Positions 1 through 12,402 of a stretch of DNA of 64,000 bases are shown one piece after another. Source of the DNA: Acheta domesticus (Eukaryota > Arthropoda > Insecta > Orthoptera > Gryllidae). Location of the stretch: contig JAHLJT010008756.1 in the NCBI GenBank assembly GCA_031308135.1, positions 76,367,397 through 76,431,396 of the forward strand, read 5' to 3'. The position numbers and the translations under genes were made by a program. The notes under the pieces were generated by a model. The model was not told where the DNA came from and searched no databases. It saw only the letters and a list, made by a program, of their open reading frames with translations. Numbering within the stretch: position 1 is the first letter of the stretch; each line of letters begins with the position of its first letter.

Positions 1-2575
1 TTGATTATAATCGAGAAACATTTGTGACATTTGAATCATCGGTACTCACAAAAACAATTATGTGTACAAATCGCCGGTAAAGAGTGTCTCGTGACGCTCA
101 AAACTACTTCAAGAGTTGCAAAAAATATTTTATTTGAGTAATTTCGTGGAAACAAAGTAATACGACAAAATGTCGTATGATATAGTGATTTATGCCATCT
201 GATACATTTACATACACCTGATTGCATTTAAGACTATCACTGCATAAAGATGGAAGAAAAAATATGACGACTTTTTTAAGAAAATCAGTGTTTGTTTTCA
301 GTATTTTTTAATATTATACGTATTTCACTCAATATTAGGAGGAATTACTAAAAAATTCAAAAAAGAGCACATGATAAAAATGATCTTGGAAAACAAATTT
401 CATTTGAAGAAAAAAGCTATTTTCAATATTGTAATTGTAGAACGACGACGAAAAAATTCCGAACTTCTGCAACTTTGAAATTTCAGAGTTAACGATGAAA
501 ATAGGACCTAAGCCATCTTGACAAGTTTATTTCATTTTATTCTAACAAGAAATCTAAAGAAAAAAAATGTAGCTATTTTTGAAAAAAAAATATATTCCAG
601 GGGATGTATACTACCATCAAAATTTAATGGAAGTTTTTCAAAATAGCAGAGCGTCGAGTTGGGTTAGATCGACTGGAAAATATTTATTTTGGAAAATATT
701 CTACAAATAGTTTAAGTGATATTTGTTCCCGCACGGACGGATGGACGGACGGACGGACAGACGGAAGAATGAACGGGCTGACAGGCAGATGTTTAGAAGG
801 AAAGAAAACACTTCATGTTTAAGGGGACACCAAAACATGAATATTCGTTGAAACATCGAAATACATTTTTCACAGCTCCACAACTTTATCTACATCACGT
901 GATAAACGAGAAAGTAAGAACGAATGGCCCGTCCCATTATTTTCATCACGCAATTTTCGTTAATTCAGAGATTATTTTCGAAATTGAATAAAAAATTAGA
1001 CCTGCACCATTTTTATGAGACTATCTGTGAAAAAAGTAATGAAAACATATCGACAACAGTTTATGAGATATTTAAAAATAAATGGCTTTAATTTTAACGC
1101 GGGTATTACGCGAAAATACTGTTTTTTTATATATTACATGACCAGATTTAAAGATCTAATTTAAGTAAGGAACCAGCAAGGAACCAGTAAGGAACCAGCA
1201 CCAGTTTTTTTACTGTATTTTGATACACAATAAAAAGGGATTTTTTTGGACTCATGTTCAAATAAAAACAATTCTTACGCACAAGATTTGTTTGAAACTT
1301 TTCAATATTGTCGGAAAAAGAGGAAGAAAGACCTATAACGAAACTTTTAGAACTTTAAAACGTAACACCCGAAATTGTACAGAGACAAACAGGATAGCCT
1401 ACAACACCATAGATTGTCATGGCGACAGCAACAAACCACTTTTCGTCTTTAAGATGACGATGATGATTGATACATCCGAGGGGAAACGGACGGAATATAT
1501 TTTTCTTTTCATAAATTGCAATAGTTTCAAGAAATTACATCAAAACTGGTCGATTATTCCCCCAAAATATTGCAAGATCTTTTTTAAAAATCTATTTTTC
1601 AGGACAGAATTCAACTAAGAAAAAAATAGATATCTTGTAGATTTGCAACGTTGATTTCTTGCAATGTTCGAAAAATTCAGAGAAATGAGACCTGCGTCGT
1701 TCCTTTTCCTATTCCTGGAAATAATTAAAGGAACAATTTGGAACCCTTTATGATGATTTGTTCTTTTAAATTAAGAATTTAAATTTGAAGCCAACTTCAA
1801 GTAGGAACTACGTGAAAACCACACGTTTTTTTCAAAAAATCGAACTGAGCTATTTTATAAACATCTGGCTTTTTACAACGTTTCATTTAAGACAAAAATA
1901 TCTAAACTCAATATTGTATTGTACTTTTTAAATGTTAACTTTATGCAGATTTCGAAAATGCCGACAGAAATCTGACCAAAAATGAGACCTGCACCAATGT
2001 TTTATCATAATTTCATTGTCGTTTTACGGGAGAGAGAATTATTTTGAGGAAATAATTGTTTAAAAATTGCCAATAATTCATGCAAAATAACGCGAAAACC
2101 TTTTAGGTTTTCGAAAATATATACATGACATTATTTCATGAGATGTCTTGTAAGAACAGATAACATTAAGGGAAAAACTTTTTATCTCCAATATCGTAAT
2201 TGTGGGAAGACGACGGCAAAAAGTTTGCATGTTTGTAATTTTCGAAAAATTAGGCATGTCAACGAAAATGAGATCCGCGTTATTCTTTTAAATATTATCT
2301 ACCAAATATGTAAACAAAGTTTAATTAAAAAATGTGAAGTCATTTTTGAAAAATTTTGAGGCGTAATGTAAAGTATCTCTAAAAAAACAAAATACCCATT
2401 TCACACTCGCTTGAGTCCGTTCGAACCGACCGAAGAATATCAATTTTGGAGAAAATAGTCAGAGCGGTTTAGGAGCCAACTTACGGAACACAGATTCACG
2501 GACGATCCGACAGACGCTATGTCATAATTCGATTTTTCCGTACCAAGGACTCATAAAACGTGACACAACGTGTTA
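1..2575 (+). repeat. Degenerate copy of a dispersed repeat with ~300-bp internal units
   Basis: The stretch is AT-rich and non-coding. A phrase close to 'gagacctgcaccat' recurs near 506, 1001, 1690, 1984 and 2272; the last three are spaced about 290 bp apart. The flanks of these phrases match the repeat copies at 13625-15245 and 47655-51363. A block near 650-770 (a diverged 'gatcgaccgg' phrase, then a GACG-rich run at 734-765) and a second block near 2420-2570 ('ccgtaccaaggactc') both resemble the right-hand part of those copies. This suggests two adjacent or tandem copies. Short open frames here are chance. The left boundary lies outside the window. Confidence 0.7.
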
Positions 2576-4767
2576 GTCATAATAAAAAGATACAATTTCT
2601 AGATAAAGAAATTAGTAGTAAGGCATTTACCTACGGGGTCGAAAACGGCCAACTACGTAGATGTAATTTTTCTACAAGTCAAGAAAAGTCGTTGATCATT
2701 TCAATTGGTTATACATAAAAATTCTTATAGTAAGTGTAAAATACAAACATTTACAGTAAATCATTTATACATACCTGACATTATTCATCGCAGTGGAAGT
2801 AGAGAAAACAAACACGATCAAATTTCACTAGTCAACGTTAAACTCGAAACGCGAATGCGTTCAACCCCACGAATGTTACGCAACAATAAGAACCGCAACC
2901 AAGAGCAATCGCATCGGAATGGCTGCGCAAATTCGATGCCAACCTTTGAATAACAAAACGAACTAGAAAACGACCTCATCGGTATAAATGGATTAATGAA
3001 GATAATTCTAGGTAATATCCGACAGCAAAAGCAATTCGTGTACAAGAAATGACAATCTCACCGTTTCTGAGTGAGATGTTTATGATTTTTAATTTTGTTT
3101 CCTTTTTCAATTATCCACGTAATTTACAATCAATTTTTAATTCGTTAATGTCGTTAAAATATTCATTCAAACTTAAAAAAAAAACATTTTATGCCTATGA
3201 TACAAATGTACAAGCTTTTGTAATTTTATCAAAACTTGGTACAACTATGCAAAGGAGCAAACACATATTGATTACGTTCATATAAAGAATAACGTAGTAG
3301 ATTGGAATATTATCGTTTCAGTTCGTCAGGATAATAGTTTCTTTTTACTTGCAACAATTTTGCTAAATATTACAAATCCTTGATATTTATTAGAATACAA
3401 AGCGCTTTTCAATACTTCATTTCACAAAACGCACATTATTTAAAACTGATGCTAAATGTCACAAATGCAACGAAAAAGGTCTTAGGCAAAGTCCAAAACT
3501 ATTTCACCCTCCAAACGGTGTAATAATTTAAGTTAGCTCATTCTCTCCCTCAGTCAATGAGTTTACCTCCTTCGTGTGCCCCAAGTAAATTACATGTTTC
3601 TAATCACTCGTACATTTGATAAACCGCATATGATTATTGCAATTATGATAAAAACCTTTAAAAACGTTTGCAATAAACAATATTGTTTACCCAGAATCGA
3701 CTTAGGTGTAATAACACTAGGGATTTCAAAGTGAAATAACATACTATAACACATTTTCCCTAAAAATTGTAATTGTCACTCGACGATGTGTTGACAGACA
3801 AAGCTGAATATGTTTCATTAAAAACGGTTTGTTATGTGCTATGATTAACTATCTAATACTGTTTCTAATTTCAATATCGAGTTAAAATTTTTCTTGGGAC
3901 TAACTTCTTTATTCCCATAAAAAGTATCTCGTAGTATCCAAGTGTATCATGTCCAACAGGCACAAATTAAATTCCAACCCTTCGAAAATCTTTCCAAGTG
4001 TTTCTAAAATATGTCCGAGTGTGCTTACCATTGGGTTGAAAATTCGTCATTTTTCACCAAACATCACTAATTGAAAAAAAATACTGAATTTATGTAATAA
4101 TAATTACGATAAATGACACTAACGTTAAATGACATGCAATTGTTTCTTTATATGCCACCAATTTCGTTACGTACTTATTTTAACTTCTAAAGCACTTGGA
4201 GGTCATTATCTTTCGTTGTTGATCTCTGTCATCTTTAGCATTTTCAATTTGAGTTTGCGTGAAACAAAACAATGTAAAAACAAACTGATTCCTCAATTAT
4301 CAGTCAATACAAAAACAGGGACATCACAGGAATATTAGAAATAAGCATTTTTATCACACATTTCTTGTAATTCCAGCCGATGACTGTACACCATTCGTTT
4401 TTGTTGCGTGTAGCTCTGAAAATATAATGTTCTCAATTTTGAGTCACACTGTCGAATCACCAGCTTTTTACCCCTTACTAAATAAATTTTAATACTTTTA
4501 GTCAGAACAATAAATACAAGACATAATTAATCCTAAATATAATTACATAGCACATTGCTTAAACTATACTTTCAATTTGAAACGACATGTCATTGCAGTC
4601 CACAAACACTTTCTCAACATCATGGTTTTGCGAAGCAACTGGAGAAAATACGTAATGAACCTTCAAATTGTTTTCGATAGAGGCTTTGTGACACCACATA
4701 TTGGAAAGTCTTGACGTCACTTTTTCATCTAGTAAGTTCAAATTTTCTTTCTGGTACATTAACAAAA
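2576..4767. other. Intergenic or intronic AT-rich stretch, nothing recognised
   Basis: About 2.2 kb with no coding exon, RNA gene or clear mobile element that I can support. Open frames are under 85 codons, AT-biased, and show no family motif. It may be intron of the upstream esterase gene, whose earlier exons are not in the window. Confidence 0.5.
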
Positions 4768-5130
4768 CAAATGGTGCTACAAATGGTGCGACTTTCCCGT
4801 ATTAGTTTTCTACTTCCTTCGGTCGCGGCTAGCTATTCCAACTTACCACATGCACTTGCCAGCTGCCATCAATCGCCGCCCACAGTATATTTTTTGACAT
4901 TTTCTTATTTTTTTCTCTTTCCTAATGATAAAACGGAAATACTGATTTTAGAATATTAAAGAACACAAAATCCTAGTCCTAAATGGCAATTTTCTTTTAA
5001 AAATTGTAGCTGTTTTTAAGAAAATGGTGTTTAAGCGCCACTTACAATGCGAAATTTGAAGCTCTTTTTCACAGAAAATTTTTGAGTTTTCGAAAACCTT
5101 TGTATGATCGATCTCTGGAGTGATGTCAAC
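4768..5130 (+). repeat. Left-end fragment of the 305-bp-unit dispersed repeat
   Basis: It begins with 'atggtgctacaaatggtgcg' followed by 'actttcccgtattag', as in the left end of the copy at 13625 and the reversed copy ending at 51363. It continues through the shared 'ttagaatattaaagaacac' and 'atggcaattttcttttaaaa' blocks. Similarity fades near 5130, so the copy is truncated on the right. Confidence 0.8.
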
Positions 5131-5840
5131 AGACGGCTTCAGGTACCGTATTTCCTACATCGCTTTTGGAAAATGTCGATTCTGCCATGAATAATATTAG
5201 TTTTCAACACGCAAGTAGGAATATTATTTCAAAATAGACGTTTCGCTGTCGACATGACTAAACAGTACTAAGAAAGATAACTGTGTACATTCTGTCATCC
5301 AAATTCCATTTTGAAGATTACTAAAAAATGATAATTTTCTTTTCAATAATTACAAGGGAATAGGAAAAGAACGCTTAATAACATTGTAAGATTTCCATTT
5401 TCAATAAAGGTTTTGGATTTTTGGAATTAATAAATAATTATATTTACTTGAAGCATCCCTGATAATTTAATTTCGGGAATTTTTAAGATAACATACCCGA
5501 TTGAATTAACAATACAATTTTAGAAAATGTTTAGTAATAATATTACCGGACCGTAATATTTTCACATAAATTTAAATTAAGTTTCAATAGTTACGGATTT
5601 TTTTCAAAAGAGGGAATCAATTTTTTATACTTAACACAGTTTACATGCATAGAGAACATTTAATCACCTGCTGCAACATTTATTAACCTGCTGCTTAATA
5701 AAATGGGTACTCAAAAGCTTCACTATACATTCTTATTTGTCATCCAATTTTCAATGGTACACGTCTTAAAAAGACTAACATACTTGAAAAATAACATACA
5801 TGACGAGTATAGCCCAGAAATTTAGCAAAATTTATTTTTA
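5131..5840. other. AT-rich spacer, nothing recognised
   Basis: No gene or repeat that I can recognise lies between two fragments of the same repeat family. Confidence 0.45.
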
Positions 5841-6335
5841 TTTTCTCGTATACGTACGTATATACTGAGGGTAGTATAGAGAAAGTAACGTCATGCTGCG
5901 CGCCAAAAAAAATTGCAATTTTTTTTACAGAAAAATGCGTATTGTGGGGTCTTGATTCAGAAAGAGGGGATCAATTCTGTTCTAATATGTAGCAATTAAC
6001 TTCTTCTAATACATTATTCAGTAAAATTTCACGAACAGTAAATGCTTGATGCCGAAAAATGGTTTTTTGTGCCGAAAAAGTGTTTGTTTTCCAAACCGTC
6101 CGTCTGTCTGTCTTCTGTGAACAACAGCAGTGCCTAAACTATGTGGAGGATAGTTTTCAAACGGAATTCTTCCCGGTCGAACTGGTCTAACTCGAAGTTC
6201 TGCGATTTTCTTATCGTTCTTTAATTTTGGGGCTACATTACACGCAGCTCCTGGGACATTTTCAAAATTTTCTCAAAAATAACATCAATTTTTTTAGGCC
6301 TTCAAATTCATTTTTTTTTAATAATTCCTTTTCCT
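5841..6335 (-). repeat. Right-end fragment of the 305-bp-unit repeat, reversed
   Basis: It starts with 'tctcgtatacgtacgtata', then 'gtatagagaaagtaacgtca' and 'tgctgcgcg', the hairpin end also seen at 15150-15235, 43140-43190 and 47655-47715. The 'ccgtctgtctgtc' run, 'cccggtcgaactgg' and 'acattttcaaaattttctc' follow in the order of the reversed copy at 47655. Similarity is lost near 6335. Confidence 0.8.
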
Positions 6336-7455
6336 ATGGTGATTTTTCATTGTTTAAATAACTTGTTACTCCCCATCTTTAGCCAGAATAAATGCTCTTT
6401 TGACTGCCTCCTTTAGTAAAAATAAATGCTTTTTTGGCCTGCCTAAGTAAATGCCTGAACTTCCGGGCTCTAGTCATCAGTATTCTTCAAAATCCGGAAT
6501 CGTATTGTGATATTATAGCCAACCTCTGTGTGAGGAAGATAAATCAACATATTCGTACGTTCTTTGAAGCTAACGGAGAGTCATTTTTACTCTAAAAGTG
6601 TCGGGGTCACGTAAGAAGGCATCAAGTATTTGACGTTCATTAAAATTAAGATCGTTAAGGCAGATTTGACGATGGTTAGAGAAATCGGTGTACCGCAGGC
6701 TGCTAACTTTGTGACTGTGTGTCACTACCTCTCAAATCGGGGGCTGAGAATAGGATGTACTAGTATTTCCTGGCGTGCAACCCCGTCAAGTGTTCCGAAT
6801 GTTCATTTTCTTCGTGATCCTTGTCAATTTGATCACTGTCACATTTTATCTCCGGGTATAAGAAAAGGTAGCTTCTCATGCGATCTTCATCGAAAAAAGG
6901 TAAGATTCTCTTTAAACATCATGGAGATGATAACATGGACGATTCAATCGGAAAATAGCAAATTGACACCGATGATGTCACCAGTGGCGAAACATCAACT
7001 GGAACTACGTGATTAGAGTTCCCAGTGAGACATTTGTTCCCGGAATATCCCGTCCTTGCACATGCTTCACACAACCATGGAGGTGATCGATCAATGGTGT
7101 TCCATACTCTACCCGTTGCATCTACACACGCGGCAATCCTAAAGCATATATTTATGGAATATTTCGTATAATCTTCTATTTTAACTCTCGCCATTATCGT
7201 GTATCGGGTTGAATGATGAACGTTACTGAATGCATTGACGCATGTAAATTCGTGTTAAAAGTTGGCGATAATCAGAAAAAAAAGAAAAATTCCAGTTTTT
7301 AAATCAAATTCCCGTTTTTTTCAGGTTTCGCAAGGCTTTTCAAAATCTGTTTTTTTTTTCGTCTTTCAAGGATTCCAGTTTCGCTAGCCATCCCGAAACA
7401 CTACCTGCTCACATATCGGCCTCTCTTCTAGTCAGCTCTTCTAATCCTTTGCGTC
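6336..7455. other. Intronic or intergenic stretch, no recognised gene
   Basis: A short direct duplication ('aataaatgct.ttttg.ctgcct') lies at about 6388-6450. The segment 6640-7195 is less AT-rich and has open frames on both strands (128 codons + and 91 codons -). I recognise no domain and see no exon signals; it may be another decayed transposon. Confidence 0.4.
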
Positions 7456-7945
7456 GGTTGGGGTAGCTCATGTCACAGCAATGTCTCCCGCTGGGAGATT
7501 CTAAGGTTCTAATCTCGACGGTGGTAGGATTTTAGACACTAGCTACGTAGATAGCTAGGTCGAAATTCAGTAGATCTGGAGGTGAATTTCAGTGGCCGTC
7601 TCCTCTCAACGGTATATTTACGTAGTTTCAGCGATGAATATGAAACTAGTGCCAGAGCAATACCCTAACACACAGGCCACAGATCGCGCGTTACCTTCCT
7701 CTTCCTTTCCCTTTCTCAACCCTACACACTTCCACTTGTGCATGTACAATACCACCAAATATGCTGGAAGCTTAGAACTTGTCCCGATTGGCGCGGTGTC
7801 TGTGTGGGGAAAACCATGTGTTTCCCTACACAGGGATCTCTCTGACTGTTAGATCTCTGTGGGGAAAACCCTGTATGCCGACGTGGAGGTCAGCGCCTTA
7901 ACTCCCCATCCAGCTGGGTAGAAACACCGTCACTTCACTTGACAA
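7456..7945 (+). repeat. tRNA-derived SINE-like repeat, copy 1
   Basis: The head resembles a degraded tRNA promoter: 'gggtagctcatgtcacagc' (box A-like) and about 45 bases on 'aaggttctaatctc' (box B-like). The body shares, in order, 'gatagctaggt', 'gaattcag', 'tctggagg', 'accctaacaca', 'cttgtcccg' and 'gccgacgtggaggtc' with copies at 8390, 19018 and 25335. It lies in an intron just before the GC-rich esterase exon and on its strand. Confidence 0.7.
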
Positions 7946-8031
7946 AACCACTCACCCCATTTACGGGCTTAATGTCTGTAGCTGCTTGTGCGCCTGAAAA
8001 CACGAAGTAATCGCCCAAACTCTTTCCGCAG

Positions 8032-8318
8032 ATGTGCAGCGACCTGTTCGTGACCGTGAGCACCGTGAGCGCGGCGCGCCTCATGACGCAGAGCGAGGCC
8101 GCCGTGTACGTGTACGAGTTCGCCTACGAGGGCGCGGCGCCCTTCTTCAAAGACGTGTACAACGCCTCGCAAGTGCCCGGGGTGGCGCACGGCGACGACC
8201 TCTTCTTCCTCTTCGAGCGCGCCGCCGACCCCAGCGCCCAGCCGCGCAACGTCACACCCGAGGATCGAGCCGTCCGGGAGCGCTGGGTGCGCTACTTCGC
8301 CAATTTCGCCAAGACTGG
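8032..8318 (+). CDS. Carboxylesterase gene 1, exon with the catalytic histidine (partial gene)
   Basis: A type-B carboxylesterase hydrolyses ester bonds through a Ser-Glu-His triad in an alpha/beta-hydrolase fold. This exon encodes 95 residues plus two bases. It is preceded by 'ctctttccgcag' and followed by 'gtgagg'. The reading is MCSDLFVTV..., a YVYEF strand, then GVAHGDDLFFLF, where His53 of the exon is the catalytic histidine by family position, and a typical C-terminal 'RYFANFAKTG'. It corresponds to exons 7 and 8 of the downstream gene (31891-32041 and 35310-35439), but here they are one exon. Base use is strikingly GC-rich, mostly G or C at third positions, unlike the other gene. All earlier exons must lie left of the window or in unrecognised sequence. 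The phase-2 donor fits the exon at 11768. Confidence 0.93.
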
Positions 8319-8389
8319 GTGAGGATCAGACGCTGTTTTCTCGAGCACATTCGACCGCGAGGGATGGCTCTGGGCATCAAATGATGTCA

Positions 8390-8905
8390 CTGCAGTCCAT
8401 CAGACCGGGAGCTCCACCATTCGAGTCGTGACGGTGGCAGGAATTTTCTCAGCTAGGTGAAATTCAGTCGCAGTCTGGAGGAGAATACTAGAGGCTAGCT
8501 GTTCTGATCGGTAGTTTTCCGTGGTGTCTCCGAACAATACCAGGCGAATACCGGATCAGTACCCTAGGAAACTTCACCACGCGCGATGTTTCGTACCTAT
8601 TCCTTGTTCTATCCTTTCTCTTACACACACATACACTAATGTAACATGCACTACAGTGCCACTCATGCCGGGTGGCCGGTCGAGAACTTACAGCTTGTCC
8701 CGACCGTGGCTGTGCACAGCAGGTGGGAGATACTTGGTTGGGGAAAACTCGCTAGCCGATGGGTAGGTCAGCACAGGACCTCGCCATCCAACGGGGCCAG
8801 ACGACCACCATCACCGTCTCCTCCCAAAAAACATGCACTACACCTACGAGACTAATGGCCCTAGCAGTTGACGCGCCCGGAATCACTAACAATCAATCAA
8901 TCGAG
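8390..8905 (+). repeat. tRNA-derived SINE-like repeat, copy 2
   Basis: This is the most complete copy: 'cagctaggtgaaattcag', 'tctggaggagaatactagag', 'tctgatcggtag', 'tctccgaacaataccagg', 'taccctaggaaacttc', 'cagcttgtcccgaccg', then 'gactaatggccctagcagtt' and a tail of repeated AATC near 8888-8902. The order matches the copies at 7456 and 19018. It lies in the intron between the two visible exons of esterase gene 1. Confidence 0.75.
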
Positions 8906-8999
8906 CATATTCGAAAGTTTTCGCATGCATGTAGTATGCAAGAAACTACGGAGCATTACCGAAAAGAGGAGCCCGCTCCTAGAATTGTGCTCTAGACGG

Positions 9000-9046
9000 A
9001 CTGAATTCGATCTATTTGATCGATCCATCCATTTCACTTCCTCTCT

Positions 9047-9082
<36 letters not shown>

Positions 9083-9310
9083 ACATGCACTATAGTGCTA
9101 CACATGCCGGGGGCTTAGAGCTTGTCCCGGCTGGGACTGTGACCCACTAGCGGAGGAACCTGGGAAAGGAACGACATGTAAATCGTCAATAGACCTTATA
9201 TTCCACAGAGAGGATAAATAATACCTTCCGCGATTGAACAATCACATCGCTTTCGGGACTAATGACTATACCATTTGATAAAATAAATCAAAATCAAATG
9301 TTTCCGTATT
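9000..9310 (+). repeat. 5'-truncated SINE-like copy 3 with an (AC)n tract
   Basis: An (AC)n run at 9049-9080 is followed by 'gtacatgcactatagtgcta', 'gagcttgtcccggctggga', and near 9252 'tttcgggactaatgac', the same 3' blocks as in copies 2 and 4. An A-rich tail ('aataaatcaaaatcaaatg') ends near 9300. Confidence 0.65.
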
Positions 9311-11606
9311 TTTGAGTCACAAGTTTTAACTTTTCCACGCCGAATGTTGATCTGATCGTGTGTGGTAGCATTCCAAAACGGATGAAAGGAAAAGGGGTAT
9401 GTGCGTCAACGCGTCAATAAGAAGTCAGATGGAGGCCCCGGTGTGAGATGGAGGCCTTCGTATTCCCAAGGAATTCGATTGCAAAGTTAAAACCCCTCGA
9501 CATGTTCGTAAGAATGTTCAAAAATTAAAGAACTTCGCGTATATAGTCGGTATTCTCCACTGTCAAATCCACAGATACGTTACCTTCTAAAATAGTTTAG
9601 ATTTTTTAGACTACTCGCGTTATCTCGATCTCCAGCGATATTTGTAGCCTGATCGGCCCTGGTGGTACATCATTCTCGATTATTTCCAAGATGATTGGGG
9701 ATGGACAATCGTCTCTTTGTGTCACTGTAAGGACAAAAAGGGAAACAGAATGGACAATTGGCGAATCGTACGAGATCCGAGGTCCATTGTTGAAACTAAT
9801 CATTCTCGTCGCGTGCCAAGAATTCACACGGAGAGTCATCGAAACATTAGTTGGATCATTGGACATCTGCTATCAGATTATCATCCAACATCCAGTGCCG
9901 GAACTCTCAACGCAAACTCACCCAACAGATTCCAGAAATAACGAGTGTTATAGAGGATAACTCTGAAATAGTAAAACTTACGTCTTTTTCATAGTACACA
10001 ATATCATTTTAAAACGTAATTCTAAGCACTATAATCAATTCTAATCTACATAGATTAAATGTCTTCAAACGCCAACTCTTCTTCCCTTTCTTCAAAAATC
10101 AAGCTCGAATTATTACATGTTCCCCACAAGTTATTCAAAATAAGATCCGTAGGCGCTACCTACTGTCTATAGTAAATTGAGGCATAGTTTCCGTCTCTCG
10201 CTCACAGATGGCAGCGCAATATCGAAATTTTCCTTCAGAAGTACACGTGAACAAGTAGAGTAGTCCATCCGTTTATCCAGACCATTTTCTGGAAATTATT
10301 TTCCAGTTATGATAAGTTATATGACGTTCTCCACGCATATTCTATAACCTCAAACACATTTATACAACAATGACTGAATGAAAAACAGAAGATAATAAAA
10401 TAATGATAAATTCAACCTTTAACCATAACCCATGCACCATTCGAGTGCTATTGCTATGATTATAAGTTCTTTTACCACGTGCTTGAGTTTTTATTTAAAA
10501 ACACCGCAAACTAGAGCGTGTTGAAGTCGATAAACCTATTTCATTAATAAAAATTTTTTGATTTGAAAAAAAATCCCTTTCTGTCTTCACTAAAGAGTAA
10601 AAAGTAATAAATCATTAAATCCCCATTCTAAATTCAATTAGCAGAATAAATTAAAAAACTAACACATCAGACGTTTCGTTCCCGAGTACAAGAATTAATT
10701 CATTTATGCTTCCACATGCATTTGTGATGTGGCAACACACATTTACGTAAAACATCAGTATCCTAAAATGAAACGCGTATTTTTCTATGCAAAAACAAAA
10801 GAAATGCCTCTTCGCCAATTCCTGATATAAGGACATCACATTTTTCCTCCCAATTTTGAAACATTCTACTAAACTTGCTAGATTACAATTTCTATTCACT
10901 CTTGTAAATCGTAATATACAGAAATGTAAATAAAAAAAATGTTTTAGTCACATGCTTAAAAGAGATAGTAAGGGGAGTGCAATTTATTATTCAAACACTT
11001 CAATATTTGGATATCTGGTAGAACGTACGGGACATAAAAGAACTACAGCATTGGTTGTTAATTACTTTTAAAACACAGGTTTAAAAGTGAAGTTTTTTGT
11101 AAGAACTGAATTATTTGGAATGAAGTTTCAGTTTAAAGCTATAATTTTAAAGATGGATTTTTGGACTTTGCACATTTGCAAAGGTGCGCGTAAGTTTTCA
11201 TTCAGCTTCCAGCGGTCGCGGTGTCGAACTGAGAACGCTCAATGAGATTGTTGCTTTTGGACAATCTTTCGAGAAGAAAACATCTTTAGTGAGATCGAGC
11301 TATTCTTGTCTTATCTCTTTCTCTAAAATCTGGAAGCTTGGCCGCTTCCTTGTTGCCGACAATGTGCGTTTTTTTCAGATGGTAAATAAATGTTATACGG
11401 AGTACAAAGCTTTTGGGCCGAGTACAACGCTCAACAAGTATTATATATCGGTCCGCGACAGCAGGGATGTTTTGAGAGATTACGTATTGTATTCGAATTT
11501 ATTTGGTTTTTTTTTTTTAACAAAATGAATAATTATACATTCGTCAAAGGAAGATATCGATATACATACACACACTTATTTTTTATATATATACATTCAT
11601 TATATT

Positions 11607-11610
<4 letters not shown>
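9311..11610. other. Intron of esterase gene 1, nothing recognised
   Basis: This is AT-rich sequence between the SINE copy and a long (AT)n tract. Two overlapping open frames at 9606-9960 on opposite strands show no family motif. No exon with esterase similarity was found here. Confidence 0.5.

Positions 11611-11666
<56 letters not shown>
11611..11666. repeat. (AT)n microsatellite
   Basis: About 28 uninterrupted AT dinucleotides lie 101 bp upstream of the C-terminal exon of esterase gene 1. The IYIYIY open frame across it is an artefact. Confidence 0.97.
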
Positions 11667-11670
<4 letters not shown>

Positions 11671-11767
11671 AATTTTAAAGAACATTTAATTTGAGCTTCA
11701 GAGATAATAGAAAAAGATAAATTCTTCAGAAGCTTTCCTGACACCACATGCGATCAATTTTTCGCAG

Positions 11768-11913
11768 GAACCCAACGCCAAGTACGAGGAGAGATCGCCT
11801 TTCATGGAAGAAATATACGTTAGAAGAGGAAAACTACCTCTACGTGGACAATCAGTTCACGGTCAAAAATCATGTTTTGGATAGCCGCGTAATATTCTGG
11901 AGACAACTTACTC
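11768..11913 (+). CDS. Carboxylesterase gene 1, C-terminal exon
   Basis: It is preceded by 'ttttcgcag'. The two bases GG left from 8318 plus G complete a glycine, followed by NPTPSTR..., the usual start of the last segment of insect esterases (the downstream gene has GDPTPS). Next come SWKKYTLEEENYLYVDNQ and a terminal RVIFWRQLT, matching the family pattern W..Y....YL.I.......R..FW. A consensus donor 'gtgagt' begins at 11914, so splicing to a short last exon is likely. Alternatively the frame reads on for about 147 codons through a reversed SINE to a stop at 12354. I favour the spliced form because esterases usually end soon after the FW motif. Confidence 0.85.
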
Positions 11914-11944
11914 GTGAGTACAATTCTTTTTTGTGCTTTTCAAC

Positions 11945-12110
11945 TACTATGTCACGCAGCGACAACATTGTTTACATTGTGGTAACTACATGGCGAACAC
12001 GGCACGTAAGGACAACACGAGCGCACACAAACATCCATGCCCGAGGTGAGATTCGAACCCGCGAATCTTGGAAACGCAGCTACGGCCTTGGCGACCTCGG
12101 CAAGATTACA
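11945..12110 (-). repeat. tRNA-derived SINE, reversed
   Basis: Read on the minus strand it gives 'gccgaggtcgccaaggccg' (box A-like) and, about 40 bases later, 'gggttcgaatctcacctcgg' (a good box B), followed by 'gcatggatgtttgtg'. I recall that SINEs common in insects have a similar 'gggcatggatgtgtgtg' segment after box B. No intact tRNA cloverleaf is apparent. It lies just after the C-terminal exon of gene 1. Confidence 0.75.
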
Positions 12111-12402
12111 CTGGTCCATGGAATGAATTCTGGGGCTTTCACATTTCAATATACACAGCAAAATGACCAAAGTGGTAATACGTTTCTCAACGACTTTGCT
12201 ATACCTATCACGCTCCGCTCATCAAATGTTTATGGAATTCATGTTCCAATCCCCTTCCAAGAATGTGGAATTGTTAGTGGGGACAATGGTCTCGCAGCAG
12301 GCTTTCGCGGGATTCTCCTTCCCACTCATTCCACTTTTGTTACATCATTCTTATAATTTGTTATTATTCACCTATTCACGAAACTCATTCATCTATTTCC
12401 AG

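Noticed and set aside
1220..1618. 132-codon open frame
   Set aside because: It lies within the non-coding dispersed repeat and has no family motif.
4711..4959. 82-codon frame
   Set aside because: It is the conserved but non-coding left end of the dispersed repeat; similar frames at 13630 and 51164 arise the same way.
6630..7194. Overlapping open frames on both strands
   Set aside because: No recognisable domain or exon signals; kept only as an unexplained patch.
8034..8384. 116-codon Arg-rich frame overlapping the gene-1 exon
   Set aside because: It is a shadow frame of the GC-rich esterase exon, as is the reverse-strand frame 7969-8190.
11748..12356. 202-codon open frame
   Set aside because: Only the first ~50 codons are esterase; the rest runs past a good donor into a reversed SINE.
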